This document shows positions 30,439 to 40,778 of a stretch of DNA of 64,000 nucleotides, one piece after another. Positions within the stretch are counted from its first letter, which is position 1. Every line of letters begins with the position of its first letter. The translations under genes and the position numbers were made by a program. Source of the stretch: Comamonas composti DSM 21721 (lineage in GTDB: Bacteria; Pseudomonadota; Gammaproteobacteria; Burkholderiales; Burkholderiaceae_C); contig NZ_AUCQ01000001.1 of the NCBI RefSeq assembly GCF_000429845.1, positions 222,647 through 286,646 on the forward strand. Reading direction: 5' to 3'. The notes under the pieces are model-generated. The model had not been told where the DNA came from. It saw only the letters and a list, made by a program, of their open reading frames with translations, and did not search any database.

Positions 30439-32331
30439 ATGCACGTGTTTCGCAATTTGTCAATACGGCACAAGCTCATGTCCAGCATGATGGCGTGCTT
30501 GTTGCTGTTTGTGGCTATTTCCACTGTATTGGGCTTTGTGTTGACGGGCGCCAGCCTGCGTGAGCGCGTGGTTGGGCAGGAGCTTCCTGCCGTGGTGGGC
30601 GAGATTCGCAACGATATCCTGCGCCAGATAGGCAGGCCTTTGGCCATGGCGAAGTCCGTGGCTGGCAATAGCTTTCTACTGGACTGGGAAGCCGCCGGAG
30701 AGCCGCAGGAGGGCAATGACGCCTGGATTAAATATGCCCAGGCAGTCAAGCAGCAGGCGGGGGCTTCTTCCGTATTTTGGGTGTCCGGCACGACCGGGCA
30801 GTATTTTGGCGAACAGGGCCTGGTTCGCAGGCTGGCCGCCGACAGCCAGGGCGATAAGTGGTTTTATGACCTGCTGGCCAGCGGGCAGTCGCAAGTCGTG
30901 GTGATCGACAAGGATCCGAGCTCAAGCGTTTATATGCTGTATATCAACGCCAGGTTCGACGCGGGTCAGGGCAAGCTGGGCGTGGCCGGCCTGGGCCTTT
31001 CGGTGGATGATTTGGCGGAGACCGTGCGCTCGCACAAGATCGGGCAGTCCGGCTCGGTCTATCTGGTGCGGGGCAACGGCAGCATTCTTGTGCACCGCGA
31101 TCCGAGCCTGGTGGACGGAAAGCACTTGCTCAAGGATCGCCCGGGCTTTAATGCCGAGCTGAGCGCCTCCTTGCTGGGTAGTGAGAGGTTCGCCCACGCG
31201 ATGTATGACGCACCGTCTGGCCGCCAGATCATTGCATCGTCCTATGTGCCTGAGTTGGACGTGTACGTGATCGCGGAGCTGCCCGAGACCCAGGTGCTGG
31301 GTGGCGTGCGGCAAACCATTGCCTTGACCTCGATCGTGGCAGGCGTGATCGGTGGAGGCATAGGCCTGCTCGTGATCTGGTGGGTGAGCCGCGCCATCGC
31401 AGGTCCCGTGGGACGCGCATCGCGTATGTTGGAGGAGATTGCAGATGGACATGGTGATCTGAGCCGACGCATGCCCGTGGAGACCGGCGACGAGGTGGGC
31501 GCATTGGCCACGGCGTTCAACCGCTTTGTCTCCTCGCTCGAACGAATGGTGGGGGCGGTGCGTCAGGCGGCCGATTCGATTTCCGTTGCGAGCTCCCAAG
31601 TGGCCCAGGGTAATCTGGACCTGAGCCAGCGCACCGAGCAAGCGGCCAGCGCGTTGCAGCAGACGGCCTCATCGCTGTCCGTATTGACGGACAGCGTGCA
31701 GGCCAATACCCAGGCAACCAGTAGCGCAGGCGAGCTGGCGCAGACGGCGCGCGGGGTGGCCGCGCGTGGCGGAACGGCGTTTCAGCAGGTCGTGGTGACG
31801 ATGGATGGCATCAACAGCGCATCGCGCAAGATCGCTGACATCATTGGCGTGATCGATGGCATTGCATTCCAGACCAATATCCTGGCGCTCAACGCAGCCG
31901 TGGAGGCCGCGCGCGCGGGTGAGCAAGGGCGTGGCTTTGCCGTGGTGGCCGCCGAGGTACGCAGTCTCGCGCAGCGCTCGGCCGAGGCCGCCAAGGAGGT
32001 CCGCCTGCTGATCACCGACTCCGTGGCTCAGGTGGGTAGCGGCTCGCAGCAGGTAGAGCACGCAGGCGCCACCATGCAGGAGTTGCTGGACGCCGTGGCC
32101 AAGGTGGCTCAGATCATCGAGGAGATCAGAGATTCCTCCCAGACCCAGGGGCACGGCATTTCGGGCATCAATCAATCGGTCGCTGGGCTGGACGCCGCCA
32201 CCCAGCAAAACTCGGCCCTGGTCGAGCAGTCGGCCGCCGCCGCCGCCAGCTTGCGTGAACAGGCCGAGCGCCTGATCAGCGAGGTGGCGGCCTTCAAGCT
32301 CGGGGACAAGTCCTTGCACCTGTCGGTTTAA
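30439..32331 (+). CDS. Methyl-accepting chemotaxis protein
   Basis: The 630-residue receptor has an N-terminal TM helix (about 15-37), a periplasmic sensor domain of roughly 240 residues resembling a double Cache fold, a second TM helix near 290 ([20 protein letters not shown]), a HAMP domain (about 310-365) and a cytoplasmic signalling coiled coil. The conserved hairpin tip [20 protein letters not shown] and [20 protein letters not shown] are intact, so it should control CheA. A C-terminal CheR-binding pentapeptide is absent. The ligand is unknown and no che genes lie nearby. Confidence 0.93.
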   Translation: MHVFRNLSIRHKLMSSMMACLLLFVAISTVLGFVLTGASLRERVVGQELPAVVGEIRNDILRQIGRPLAMAKSVAGNSFLLDWEAAGEPQEGNDAWIKYAQAVKQQAGASSVFWVSGTTGQYFGEQGLVRRLAADSQGDKWFYDLLASGQSQVVVIDKDPSSSVYMLYINARFDAGQGKLGVAGLGLSVDDLAETVRSHKIGQSGSVYLVRGNGSILVHRDPSLVDGKHLLKDRPGFNAELSASLLGSERFAHAMYDAPSGRQIIASSYVPELDVYVIAELPETQVLGGVRQTIALTSIVAGVIGGGIGLLVIWWVSRAIAGPVGRASRMLEEIADGHGDLSRRMPVETGDEVGALATAFNRFVSSLERMVGAVRQAADSISVASSQVAQGNLDLSQRTEQAASALQQTASSLSVLTDSVQANTQATSSAGELAQTARGVAARGGTAFQQVVVTMDGINSASRKIADIIGVIDGIAFQTNILALNAAVEAARAGEQGRGFAVVAAEVRSLAQRSAEAAKEVRLLITDSVAQVGSGSQQVEHAGATMQELLDAVAKVAQIIEEIRDSSQTQGHGISGINQSVAGLDAATQQNSALVEQSAAAAASLREQAERLISEVAAFKLGDKSLHLSV

Positions 32332-32527
32332 GCCAGCCGTACATCAGACATGGGTCGCAGAGGCCCCCACGCGGGGCGCAAGGCCAGGCTGCTGGCGTGA
32401 AAGAGCGCCAAGAACCGTGCCAACGGCACTCATGATCAGTGCTTTTCAGGGGCAGTGCTGGCTACGGGCGGCCGCTGGCCCATTGCCTGGCCAGCATGGG
32501 ATGCGCTCTCGGGAGCGCCGACCTTGC

Positions 32528-32588
32528 TTAGAACGTGTTCACGATCTCTACACAGGCGTGCCGCGAGGAGGTCGTGAACACACTCTTA
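32528..32588. repeat. Dispersed palindrome, family 2 (TTAGAACGTGTTCACGATC)
   Basis: Arms TTAGAACGTGTTCACGATC and GTCGTGAACACACTCTTAA pair almost perfectly around a GC-rich centre. It lies between the chemotaxis gene and the Anbu gene, and it encodes the last 13 residues and stop of the Anbu frame. Confidence 0.8.
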
Positions 32589-33378
32589 ATGCCTGGGCCT
32601 GGCCCGGCTGGACCAGGATGGAGGCCATGGAGTTAGCGCCGCTCCAGTCGGGGTCTTCTATGCTGTCGAATACCTGGCGCAGCTTTTCGTCCCAGCTATC
32701 GTGCAGCATGCGGAAATAGGGATTGCTCGTGTCTATGCAGATCACCTTGTCGGAGGTGAAGCTGTTGTTTTCATAGACTGCCAGATCCAGGGGCAGGCCG
32801 ACGGACAGGTTGGACTTGAGCGTGCTGTCCATGGAGAGCAGCGCGCACTTGGTGGCCTCACCCAACGGTGTGCAAGGCGTGATCACGCGGTCCAGCACGG
32901 GCTTGCCGTATTTGAGTTCGCCGATTTGGAAATAAGGCGTCTCATTGGTTGCCTCTATGAAATTGCCGGCTGAATAGACCTGGAACAAGCGCATGCTCTC
33001 GCCCTGGATCTGGCCGCCCAGCAGCAGCGAGATGTTGAAGTCCACGCCCGAGCGCGACAGGGCCGCGCCGTCGCGCTCGTACACATGGCGCACGGCCGCG
33101 CCCAGCACACGGGCCGCATCGAACATGCTGCGCACATTCCAGATGGTCAGCAGCTCGCCCGTGGCCTCGTCGCGCAGCTGCTGGCTCTCCAGCAGCTCGC
33201 GCACCGACTGGGTGATGGACAGATTGCCCGCCGACAGCAGCACCATGAAACGCTCGCCAGGGTTCTCATAGACCATCATCTTGCGAGAGGAGCCGATCTG
33301 GTCGAGCCCCGCATTGGTGCGCGAGTCCGACAGAAAGACCAGGCCCGCATGGAGTTTGATGGCTACGCAATAAGTCAT
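32548..33378 (-). CDS. Anbu-type proteasome-like peptidase
   Basis: Anbu (ancestral beta subunit) is a distant relative of the proteasome beta subunit and HslV. The 276-residue product starts MTYCVAIKLHAGLVFLSDSRTNAG, so removal of Met would expose the Thr nucleophile; the lysine expected in the active site is in SSRKMMVYEN. The length is slightly over the usual 240-260. The last 13 residues (starting LRVCSRPP) come from the repeat at 32528-32588. Anbu is usually next to transglutaminase-like and ATP-grasp genes; none is here. It is 54 nt downstream of mutS on the same strand. Confidence 0.88.
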   Translation of the reverse strand: MTYCVAIKLHAGLVFLSDSRTNAGLDQIGSSRKMMVYENPGERFMVLLSAGNLSITQSVRELLESQQLRDEATGELLTIWNVRSMFDAARVLGAAVRHVYERDGAALSRSGVDFNISLLLGGQIQGESMRLFQVYSAGNFIEATNETPYFQIGELKYGKPVLDRVITPCTPLGEATKCALLSMDSTLKSNLSVGLPLDLAVYENNSFTSDKVICIDTSNPYFRMLHDSWDEKLRQVFDSIEDPDWSGANSMASILVQPGQAQALRVCSRPPRGTPV

Positions 33379-33432
33379 GGAGCGCCTTGAGGACAGCGAA
33401 GCTGCAAGTGTAGTTCCAGGCTTTTGCCGGGC

Positions 33433-36087
33433 TCAGGCCGCAAGCCGCTTGAGCCGGTAGAGTTCCTCCAGCGCCTCGCGCGGGCTCAGCGCATCGGGGT
33501 TGAGCGCGGCCAGGGCCTCGGCCAGCGGGCTGTGGGCGGCGGCGGGCTCGGGCATCTCGGGTGCCTCGAACAAGTCCACCTGCAGCCGGCCCTCGTCGGC
33601 CTGGGCTTCGAGCGCGGCCAGCGCATGGCGCGCATGGTGGAGCACGCCGGCGGGCATGCCCGCGAGCTTGGCCACCTGTATGCCGTAGCTGCGGCTTGCG
33701 GGGCCGGGCTGTATCTCGTGCAGGAACACGATGTCGTTGCCCGACTCGGCCGCGCTCACATGCATGTTGACGGCGGCGCGAGCCTTGGCCGGCAGCTCGG
33801 TGAGTTCGAAGTAGTGCGTGGCGAACAGCGTGAAGGCGCGGGTCTTGTCATGCAACTGGCTGGCAATGCCGCTGGCCAGGGCCAGGCCGTCGAAGGTGCT
33901 GGTACCCCGGCCAATCTCGTCCATGAGCACGAGCGAATGCGGCGTGGCCGAGTGCAGGATCTGCGCGGCCTCGGTCATCTCCATCATGAAGGTGGACTGG
34001 GCATTGGCCAGGTCGTCGGCCGCACCGATGCGCGTGTGGATGGCATCTATGGGGCCGAGGCGGCAGCTGGCGGCCGGCACATGCGCACCCATGCTGGCCA
34101 GCAGGACGATCAAGGCCACCTGGCGCATATAGGTCGATTTGCCGCCCATGTTGGGGCCGGTGATGATTTGCATGCGCGTGTTGGCGTTCATGCGCGTGTG
34201 GTTGGCGATGAAGCTGCCGCTGGAGGTCTCGGCCATGCGCGCCTCGACCACGGGGTGGCGGCCGGCCTCGATCTCTATGCAAGGCTGGCCCACGAATTCG
34301 GGCGCGCACCAGTTGAGCGTGAGCGAGCGCTCGGCCAGCGTGCACAGCACGTCCAGAGACGCAATCGCCTGGGCCACACGCGTGAGCGCGGGCACATGCG
34401 GCTGCAGTTGGTCGAGCAGCTGCTCGTAGAGGAATTTTTCGCGCTGCAGCGCGCGCTCCTGGGCCGACAAGGCCTTGTCCTCGAAGGCCTTGAGCTCGGG
34501 TGTGATGTAGCGCTCGGCATTCTTGAGCGTCTGGCGCCGGCGGTAGCGCTCGGGCACGGCGTCCTTGTAGCTGTTGGTGATCTCGATGTAGAAGCCGTGG
34601 ACCTTGTTGAACTGCACGCGCAGATTGGGAATGCCGGTGAGCAGCTTTTCCTTGGCTTCCAGCTCCAGCAGAAAGTCGTCGCAGTTGTTCTGGATGGCGC
34701 GCAGCTCGTCGAGCTCGGCATCGAAGCCATTGGCGATCACGCCGCCATCGCGCACCAGGGCCGCAGGCTCCTCCAGAATCGCCGCCATCAGCAGCTCGGC
34801 ACAGCCCTGGGGTGGCTGCAGGTCGCTGAAGATCTGGTTCAGATAGGCCGCAGGCGCTTGCCCGGATTGCGCCAGCAGCTGCGCTTTTTGTAGCGTCTTG
34901 CCCAGGCCCACAAGCTCACGCGGGCGCACCTGGCGCAAGGCCGTGCGTGCGGTGATGCGCTCCACATCGCTCACGCCCTTGAGCTGCTCGCGCAACTGTT
35001 GCCAGGGCGCGGCCATGCCGCCCCGGCCCTCGGCGCCGCGCAGGACCTGGGTCGCCTCCAGCCGGGCCCGGGCCTGGCTGCGGTCGCGGCGCGGCTCCAG
35101 CAGCCAGGTCTTGAGCAGGCGGCTGCCCATGCCCGTCATGCAGGTGTCGAGCAACGAGAACAGCGTGGGCGAATCCTCGCCGCGCAGGGTCTTGACCAGC
35201 TCCAGATTGCGGCGCGTGGTCAGCGGCAGGGCGATCAGCTCATCGTCGCGCTGCACCTGCACGGCGTGGATGTGCGAGAGGCTGCGCCCTTGCGTGTGCT
35301 CGGCATAGGACAGCAGGGCCGCGCCGGCCGCATGGGCCAGGGCCAGGTCCTCGGCCTCCCAGGCCTTGAGGCTGGCCGCGCCCAAAAGCTCAAGCAGCTT
35401 GCGCTCGCCCAGGCCGGAGTCGAACTGCCAGTCGGGGCGCGGCGACAAGGGACAGGCAATGGAGCCGCCGCTTTTGAGATCGAACAAGGCCTGCTCGAAA
35501 CGCTCGGTCACGCCTGCGCTGTAGATGAGCTCACTGGGCGCGATGCGCGAGATCCAGCCCGAGAGCTCGTCCTGCGCGCATTCGGCCATGTGAATGCGGC
35601 CCTGGGTCACGCTCATCCAGGCCAGGCCGCAGCGCTGGCGCCCGGCCGTATGCAGGGACAGCAAGATGGCCTCGCTCTTGTCGGACAGCAGTTCGCTGTC
35701 GGTCAGCGTGCCTGGCGTGACCACGCGCACCACCTTGCGCTCCACCGGGCCCTTGGAGGCACCGACCTCGCCCACCTGCTCGCAGATCGCCACCGACTCG
35801 CCGAGCTTGATGAGCCGGCCCAGGTAGTTCTCCAGCGCATGGAAAGGCACGCCTGCCATGGGAATCGGAATCCCGGCCGACTGCCCGCGCGTGGTCAGCG
35901 TGATGTCGAGCAGATGGGAGACCTTCTCGGCATCGCCGAAGAACAGCTCGTAAAAGTCGCCCATGCGGTAGAAGACCAGGGTGTCCGGGTAGTCCGCCTT
36001 GACGCCCAGGTACTGCTGCATCATCGGTGTGTGTGCAGCCAACGGTGCTTGTTCAGGTTGGAGATTGCTTGGAGTTGCCTGACCCAT
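33433..36087 (-). CDS. mutS: DNA mismatch repair protein MutS
   Basis: MutS recognises mismatches and recruits MutL. The 884-residue product has the mismatch-contacting [12 protein letters not shown] near residue 38, Walker [10 protein letters not shown] near 640 and Walker B/signature [16 protein letters not shown], with a C-terminal tetramerisation segment. The frame is open for another 101 codons upstream without family resemblance, so the ATG at 36087 ([10 protein letters not shown]) is chosen. Length fits MutS (about 855-890). Confidence 0.97.
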   Translation of the reverse strand: MGQATPSNLQPEQAPLAAHTPMMQQYLGVKADYPDTLVFYRMGDFYELFFGDAEKVSHLLDITLTTRGQSAGIPIPMAGVPFHALENYLGRLIKLGESVAICEQVGEVGASKGPVERKVVRVVTPGTLTDSELLSDKSEAILLSLHTAGRQRCGLAWMSVTQGRIHMAECAQDELSGWISRIAPSELIYSAGVTERFEQALFDLKSGGSIACPLSPRPDWQFDSGLGERKLLELLGAASLKAWEAEDLALAHAAGAALLSYAEHTQGRSLSHIHAVQVQRDDELIALPLTTRRNLELVKTLRGEDSPTLFSLLDTCMTGMGSRLLKTWLLEPRRDRSQARARLEATQVLRGAEGRGGMAAPWQQLREQLKGVSDVERITARTALRQVRPRELVGLGKTLQKAQLLAQSGQAPAAYLNQIFSDLQPPQGCAELLMAAILEEPAALVRDGGVIANGFDAELDELRAIQNNCDDFLLELEAKEKLLTGIPNLRVQFNKVHGFYIEITNSYKDAVPERYRRRQTLKNAERYITPELKAFEDKALSAQERALQREKFLYEQLLDQLQPHVPALTRVAQAIASLDVLCTLAERSLTLNWCAPEFVGQPCIEIEAGRHPVVEARMAETSSGSFIANHTRMNANTRMQIITGPNMGGKSTYMRQVALIVLLASMGAHVPAASCRLGPIDAIHTRIGAADDLANAQSTFMMEMTEAAQILHSATPHSLVLMDEIGRGTSTFDGLALASGIASQLHDKTRAFTLFATHYFELTELPAKARAAVNMHVSAAESGNDIVFLHEIQPGPASRSYGIQVAKLAGMPAGVLHHARHALAALEAQADEGRLQVDLFEAPEMPEPAAAHSPLAEALAALNPDALSPREALEELYRLKRLAA

Positions 36088-36766
36088 ATCGTTTGAAATC
36101 AATGTATTGGGGGCGCTGTCGCCCGCCTCTGCTTTCTGCCCCTGCGCATCCCGCTCCAGCAGCGCTGGCGGTGTTGACGCAGGAGATCGAGTGGCTTGAA
36201 AGAAAAATCTATGCCGGCCTTCTGGCCGGCGATCAGAAACCTGCGCCGTCCGGGAGGCGATATGGGCTTCAATGCACGGCAGGCCAGGCAATCGCTGGCA
36301 CTTGCCGGGACGCACATTATTGTCGATGGAGCGGCATGCCAGCGCCGCCCGCACGGGTCTCGGGCAATGACGACGTCGATGATCTTGCACGTCCCGTCAA
36401 ATGCCCACGCCCAGGTGAAAGATAAGCCATGGAGCGCATCCGGGAAGGCAAGGGGCCATCTCAGTGCGAGCGAGCTTGCCATGCAGGGCTCGATAACAGT
36501 GCCAAACAAAGGTTATTCCGCACCCATGTACATTAGCCGGACTCGCTGTTCCGTCGTTCGCCCCGACAGCGCTTGTCTGACACCCACGCCGCCCATTGGC
36601 CGCCGGTATCCGCACCTTCCCTGACGAAGCCCTGCGGTTGTCACTCTCCCCCTGGCGAATCCCTGGCAGATTCCGCCCCTTGTTTGGGGTTTGTCTCTCT
36701 CGCCCTACTCTGGGCCGCTTCCCTTTCTGATCGATGGCATGCGCTCGTTCGCGCGCCATCACCTAC
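36088..36766. other. 680-nt region without a recognisable gene
   Basis: The region lies between divergent mutS and the small protein at 36767. Several open frames on both strands lack family resemblance or a ribosome-binding site. It must contain both promoters. I see no repeat or riboswitch in it. Confidence 0.45.
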
Positions 36767-36985
36767 ATGCTGCAAAAAAATACCAAAGAGCAGATTGGCC
36801 GCTACCTGGTCACCCCTCTCCCCTTTGCCAACGACTGCGGTGGATTTGTCGCCGCTGTTTCCATACGCCGCGGTAAATACGACCGTGTTTTCCGCTTCAT
36901 CCCCAGGTTCGCCACTGAATTGCTGGCCTCCAACTATGCGCTGTCCGAAGGCCGGAGCATGGTGCTGAGCCAGCAGTTGAGCTAG
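36767..36985 (+). CDS. Small conserved-looking hypothetical protein
   Basis: A 72-residue product starting [20 protein letters not shown] and containing [22 protein letters not shown]. It resembles small uncharacterised proteins I recall next to cold-shock-type genes in Burkholderiales, but I cannot name the family. The ATG at 36767 is preferred to one 33 nt upstream by that resemblance. It lies 38 nt before the second infA gene on the same strand and may be co-transcribed with it. Confidence 0.55.
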   Translation: MLQKNTKEQIGRYLVTPLPFANDCGGFVAAVSIRRGKYDRVFRFIPRFATELLASNYALSEGRSMVLSQQLS

Positions 36986-37023
36986 GGCTGGACTGTCCGC
37001 CACATCACACTCAAAGGAGACGC

Positions 37024-37293
37024 ATGGCCAAGGAAGAACTGATCGAAATGCAGGGCCGGGTAGAAGAAGTGCTACCCGACGCGCGCTTCCGTGTCACGTT
37101 GGAAAACGGTCATCAACTCATTGCCTACAGCGGCGGGAAGATGCGCAAGTTCCGCATCCGTGTCCTGGCCGGCGACAAGGTAACGCTGGAAATGTCTCCC
37201 TATGACCTGAACAAGGGCCGGGTGACGTTTCGCCATATCGAGACACGCTCAGGCTCCACAGGCCCTCGTCCTCCCCAAAGACGCCGTCGATAG
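37024..37293 (+). CDS. infA: Translation initiation factor IF-1 (second, 89-residue type)
   Basis: IF-1 binds the A site of the 30S subunit during initiation. The product is an S1-like beta-barrel ([28 protein letters not shown] to [19 protein letters not shown]) followed by a short basic tail ending RPPQRRRR. The canonical IF-1 is 72 residues and lies among ribosomal protein genes; this longer form, away from them, matches the paralogue Burkholderiales often carry near cold-adaptation genes. An AAAGGAGACGC sequence precedes the ATG. Confidence 0.93.
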   Translation: MAKEELIEMQGRVEEVLPDARFRVTLENGHQLIAYSGGKMRKFRIRVLAGDKVTLEMSPYDLNKGRVTFRHIETRSGSTGPRPPQRRRR

Positions 37294-37353
37294 ATTCCTG
37301 TCGAACCTCCACTGGCCTGCCCTTTCTGGCAGGCCTCACATTGAAAGAGCAAT

Positions 37354-37605
37354 ATGCAAACCAATCTCTACATCACCAATCTTGGCTATTCCGTCACCGA
37401 CGACTCGCTGCGCAATCACTTCGAGAGCTGCGGACATGTCACCTCTGCACAGGTCATCCTGGAGCGTGACACCGGCCGTTCGCGCGGCTTCGGCTTCGTT
37501 GAAATGGGCTCCGAATCGGCAGCCCAAGAGGCAATCCAGAAGCTCCATGACCAGCCATTGGATGGCCGCTCGCTGGGTGTGGCATTTGCCCGCGCCCGCA
37601 AGTAA
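37354..37605 (+). CDS. RRM-domain RNA-binding protein
   Basis: The 83-residue product is a single RNA-recognition motif with RNP2 LYITNL at 5-10 and RNP1 RGFGFVEM near residue 46. Such stand-alone RRM proteins in proteobacteria and cyanobacteria are often cold-induced and thought to act on mRNA. It lies 60 nt after infA, probably in the same transcript; AAAGAGC precedes the ATG. Confidence 0.93.
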   Translation: MQTNLYITNLGYSVTDDSLRNHFESCGHVTSAQVILERDTGRSRGFGFVEMGSESAAQEAIQKLHDQPLDGRSLGVAFARARK

Positions 37606-37621
37606 TTCGGCTCCCTTTTTC

Positions 37622-37678
37622 AAGAACGTGTAGGTGATCTGTTCGGCGCGCTGCGCCAGTGCAGAGATCGTCAGCACG
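37622..37678. repeat. Degenerate copy of palindrome family 2
   Basis: AAGAACGTGTAGGTGATCT on the left and AGAGATCGTCAGCACG on the right are diverged arms of the element seen at 46941-47001. It lies 17 nt after the RRM gene. The rest of the gap to 37904 holds nothing I recognise. Confidence 0.55.
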
Positions 37679-37904
37679 CACCAAAGGTTCGCATCGCGCA
37701 AGCAATGGGAGCCTTTTTGATTTGAGGATCGGACAAGGCACGTGCGGACTCCAGGAAACTGGGGCATCGGGCGCAGCAGCCCAGCGCGCTTCGGCGGCTG
37801 TGCCACAGGCAAGCACTGCTCCGCAAAGCATATGCCTGGACTGTCCGGCTGTATGAGGGTACCGTCTGGAGCGGCCTCTAATCCTGATCGAAAGTGACAC
37901 CTTC

Positions 37905-38090
37905 ATGAGTAAAACCAAAGAAAGCACCGTCCATCGCATCGTGGCACCGAAGCAGTGGGAGCTCAAACGTGCGCAAGAACGCATCACCTACCCGCCGGAG
38001 CATGCGGGTCCGATTCAGATGGACTGGCGAGCCCGGGAGACCTATTGCGGCAAAGACCTGGATTACCGGGGGCGCGCCAAGCTCGGGTGA
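37905..38090 (+). CDS. Small basic hypothetical protein
   Basis: A 61-residue product, MSKTKESTVHRIVAPKQWEL, continuing with several charged residues and ending DLDYRGRAKLG. It has a plausible start but no strong ribosome-binding site. The composition is protein-like and it follows the RNA-related cluster on the same strand. I do not recognise a family. Confidence 0.45.
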   Translation: MSKTKESTVHRIVAPKQWELKRAQERITYPPEHAGPIQMDWRARETYCGKDLDYRGRAKLG

Positions 38091-38358
38091 ACCGCCCCTG
38101 CCGCGCTCGGCAAACGCATGCGGTACGACCGCGCGCTCCTCTTCAGCTGCGCCTGACTCACGTGTATTGAATTGAAGCTGAAGCACCGCACAAGCACTGT
38201 TTTTTCCGGGGCAGGATCGTGCCGCCTGCGGCATCGCCGAAAATGCAGGCGCCCGATGCAGTGCCTCGGGCATCTTCGACCGGGTTGCTCCCGGATGTTC
38301 AATCCGTCCCAAGTGTCAGCCGGGCTGAGGGCGGGTCGCAGTTGGCGGGAGGTCGGGC

Positions 38359-39138
38359 GTGGGTCTTTTGAAGGTGTCGGGGCTGGGCAAGTCCTTTGGC
38401 GGGGTCAGGGCCGTGGATGGCATCGACTTCGAGCTTGAGGCGGGGGAGTTGCTGGCCTTGATCGGCCCGAATGGCGCGGGCAAGTCCACGACCTTCAACA
38501 TGCTCAACGGCCAGCTCAAGGCCGATGCGGGCTCGATCCGGCTTGGCGGTGTGGAGCTCGTGGGGCTGCAGCCGCGCGAGATCTGGAGGCTGGGCGTGGG
38601 CCGCACCTTCCAGATCGCCCAGACCTTTGCCTCGCTGTCGGTGCTGGAGAACGTGCAAATGGCCTTGCTGTCTGCGGATGGCCGCGCCTTCAGCTTTGCT
38701 CGCCGGGCCGCAGACTACAGGCGCGACGAGGCGCTGGGTCTGCTGGACAGCGTGGGCATGGCCGCCCAGGCCGGCCGGCCCTGCAGCGAGCTTGCCTATG
38801 GGGACGTCAAGCGCGTGGAGCTGGCCGTCGCCATGGCCAACCAGCCCAGGCTGCTGCTCATGGATGAGCCCACGGCCGGCATGGCCCCGGGCGAGCGCCA
38901 CGAGCTCATGGCGCTGACCAAGAGGCTGGTCGTCGAGCGCCGCATGGCCGTGCTGTTCACCGAGCACAGCATGGACGTGGTCTTTGCCTATGCCGATCGC
39001 ATCATCGTGCTCGCGCGCGGGCGCCTGATCGCCGGCGGCAGCCCCGAGATGATCCGCGAGCATCCCCAGGTACAGCAGGTGTATTTCGGCAGCGGCAAGA
39101 CCTTCGGGGTCCGCAAACCGGCAGAGGAGACCCTGTGA
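38359..39138 (+). CDS. livG: Branched-chain amino acid-type ABC transporter ATPase LivG
   Basis: The 259-residue ATPase has Walker A GPNGAGKST near residue 38, the Q-loop FQIAQTF, and Walker B LLLMDEPTAGM; the usual LSGGQ signature is replaced by ELAYGDVKRVEL, as is common in the LivG/UrtD group. Start is a GTG at 38359. Its stop overlaps the livF start. There are no permease (livHM) or binding protein (livK) genes on either side, so the partner must be encoded elsewhere or lost. Confidence 0.9.
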   Translation: MGLLKVSGLGKSFGGVRAVDGIDFELEAGELLALIGPNGAGKSTTFNMLNGQLKADAGSIRLGGVELVGLQPREIWRLGVGRTFQIAQTFASLSVLENVQMALLSADGRAFSFARRAADYRRDEALGLLDSVGMAAQAGRPCSELAYGDVKRVELAVAMANQPRLLLMDEPTAGMAPGERHELMALTKRLVVERRMAVLFTEHSMDVVFAYADRIIVLARGRLIAGGSPEMIREHPQVQQVYFGSGKTFGVRKPAEETL

Positions 39139-39896
39139 GCCCATCGGCAGCAAAGGCAGACAGCGCAGCCGGGACGCGGCTGCTGGATGTGCGCGGGCTG
39201 TGCGCCTGGTATGGCGCGGCCCAGATTCTCTACGAGGTCGATCTGCATGTGGGGCGCGGCGAGGTCGTGGCCCTCATGGGGCGCAATGGCGCAGGCAAAT
39301 CGACGACCCTCAAGGCCATCATGGGTTTGCTGCAGCGGCGCAGCGCAGGCCTGGACTTCATGGGACGCGATCTGTCGCGGCGCGCACCGCATGAGATCGC
39401 CGCCCTGGGCCTGGGCTTTGTGCCCGAGGACAGGCGCGTGTTCACCGATCTGAGCGTGGCCGAGAACCTCGAGGTCGGGCGCCAGGCTGCGCGCCAATGG
39501 CCGGACGGCAGCGCTGCGCCCTGCTGGACGCCCGAGCGCCTGTACCGGCTGTTTCCCAACCTCGGCGAAATGCCCGACCGCCGGGGCGGGGCCATGAGCG
39601 GCGGCGAGCAGCAGATGCTGAGCGTGGCCAGAACCCTCATGGGCAATCCCTATCTGGTGCTGCTGGACGAGCCCTCCGAAGGCGTGGCGCCGGTGATCGT
39701 GGAGCAGATGGCCCAGATGATCCTGGAGCTCAAGACCCAGGGCGTGAGCATTTTGCTGTCCGAGCAGAACATGCACTTTGCCGAGCTGGTGTCGGACCGC
39801 GCCTATGTACTGGAAAAGGGCCAGATCCGCTTTGCAGGGAGCATGGCCGGGCTGGCCGCCGACGAAGCCGTGCGCCGGGCCTATCTGAGCGTCTGA
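39135..39896 (+). CDS. livF: Branched-chain amino acid-type ABC transporter ATPase LivF
   Basis: The 253-residue ATPase has Walker A GRNGAGKST, the signature AMSGGEQQML and Walker B LVLLDEPSEGVAP, with the conserved SEQN before the H-loop region. The GTG start at 39135 overlaps the livG stop (GTGA), indicating coupling. As with livG, no membrane or binding subunits are nearby. The substrate could be branched-chain amino acids, amides, urea or an aromatic acid. Confidence 0.9.
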   Translation: MSPSAAKADSAAGTRLLDVRGLCAWYGAAQILYEVDLHVGRGEVVALMGRNGAGKSTTLKAIMGLLQRRSAGLDFMGRDLSRRAPHEIAALGLGFVPEDRRVFTDLSVAENLEVGRQAARQWPDGSAAPCWTPERLYRLFPNLGEMPDRRGGAMSGGEQQMLSVARTLMGNPYLVLLDEPSEGVAPVIVEQMAQMILELKTQGVSILLSEQNMHFAELVSDRAYVLEKGQIRFAGSMAGLAADEAVRRAYLSV

Positions 39897-40028
39897 GCCG
39901 CAAGCGCGGCCACCGCCTCATGGGCGCTGGCAGGATTCCTGGCCTGGGCATGAAGGCAATGGTTCTGGGCTACATTGCAGACGCGCCGCGCGCTGTGGCC
40001 GCGCGGGCAGGATACGTTGAAGCGGCTT

Positions 40029-40775
40029 ATGCAATTACAGGATATGTTGTTCTCCCAGGGCTTCGGGATTCGCCGGGTCTGCTCGGGCCTGGTCCAGCAG
40101 GGCTGGGTGGAACTGTGGAATGAAGAGGCCCAGGACTGGGACAAGGTGCAGGACTCGATGCTGGATGTCCAGCCCGAGGGGCTGCGTTTTCGCGTGCAGG
40201 GCCAGGAGTGGCAATACCAGGCCCTGGGCTATGTGATGCTGCACAAGCCGGCGGGCACGGAATGCTCGCAAAAGCCGTCCGCCCATCCCAGCATCTACAC
40301 CTTGCTGCCCGCACCGCTGCGTCAGCGGCCCAACAAGGGCGCGATCCAGGGGCTGCAGGCCGTGGGCCGGCTGGACCAGGATACGACGGGCCTGCTGCTG
40401 CTCAGCGACGACGGCCAGTTCATACACCGCATGACCTCGCCCAAGAAGCATGTGGCCAAGGTCTACCGCGTGACGACCAAGCACGCGCTGGACGAAAAGC
40501 AGCTCCAGCGCCTGCTGGCTGGCGTGGTCCTCGATGATGACCCCAAGCCGGTCAAGGCTGCGGCCTGCGAGATCGTGGACAGCCATGTGCTGGATCTGAC
40601 GCTGACCGAGGGCAAGTACCACCAGGTCAAGCGCATGCTGGCAGCGGTGAGCAATCGCGTCGAGGGCCTGCACCGCTGGAAGATCGGGGAGCTGGAGCTA
40701 CCCGCCGATCTCGCCCCCGGTGAATGGCGCTGGCTTTCGGCCGGGGACTTGCTCAAGCTCAAGCCTTCGAAATGA
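40029..40775 (+). CDS. rsuA: 16S rRNA pseudouridine synthase (RsuA family)
   Basis: The enzyme isomerises a uridine of 16S rRNA, U516 in E. coli. The 248-residue product has an N-terminal S4-like portion (MQLQDMLFSQGFGIRRVC), the catalytic Asp in GRLDQDTTGLLLLSDDGQ and the C-terminal YHQVKRMLAAV motif. The ATG at 40029 is the family-like start; the frame begins 18 codons earlier. It ends 4 nt before a palindrome shared with convergent hslR. Confidence 0.88.
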   Translation: MQLQDMLFSQGFGIRRVCSGLVQQGWVELWNEEAQDWDKVQDSMLDVQPEGLRFRVQGQEWQYQALGYVMLHKPAGTECSQKPSAHPSIYTLLPAPLRQRPNKGAIQGLQAVGRLDQDTTGLLLLSDDGQFIHRMTSPKKHVAKVYRVTTKHALDEKQLQRLLAGVVLDDDPKPVKAAACEIVDSHVLDLTLTEGKYHQVKRMLAAVSNRVEGLHRWKIGELELPADLAPGEWRWLSAGDLLKLKPSK

Positions 40776-40778
40776 AAT

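Noticed and set aside
30253..30444. 63-codon minus-strand frame ending KTVKKYPAKK
   Set aside because: It overlaps the promoter and start of the chemotaxis gene and has no clear ribosome-binding site; the tail looks protein-like but not enough to call a gene.
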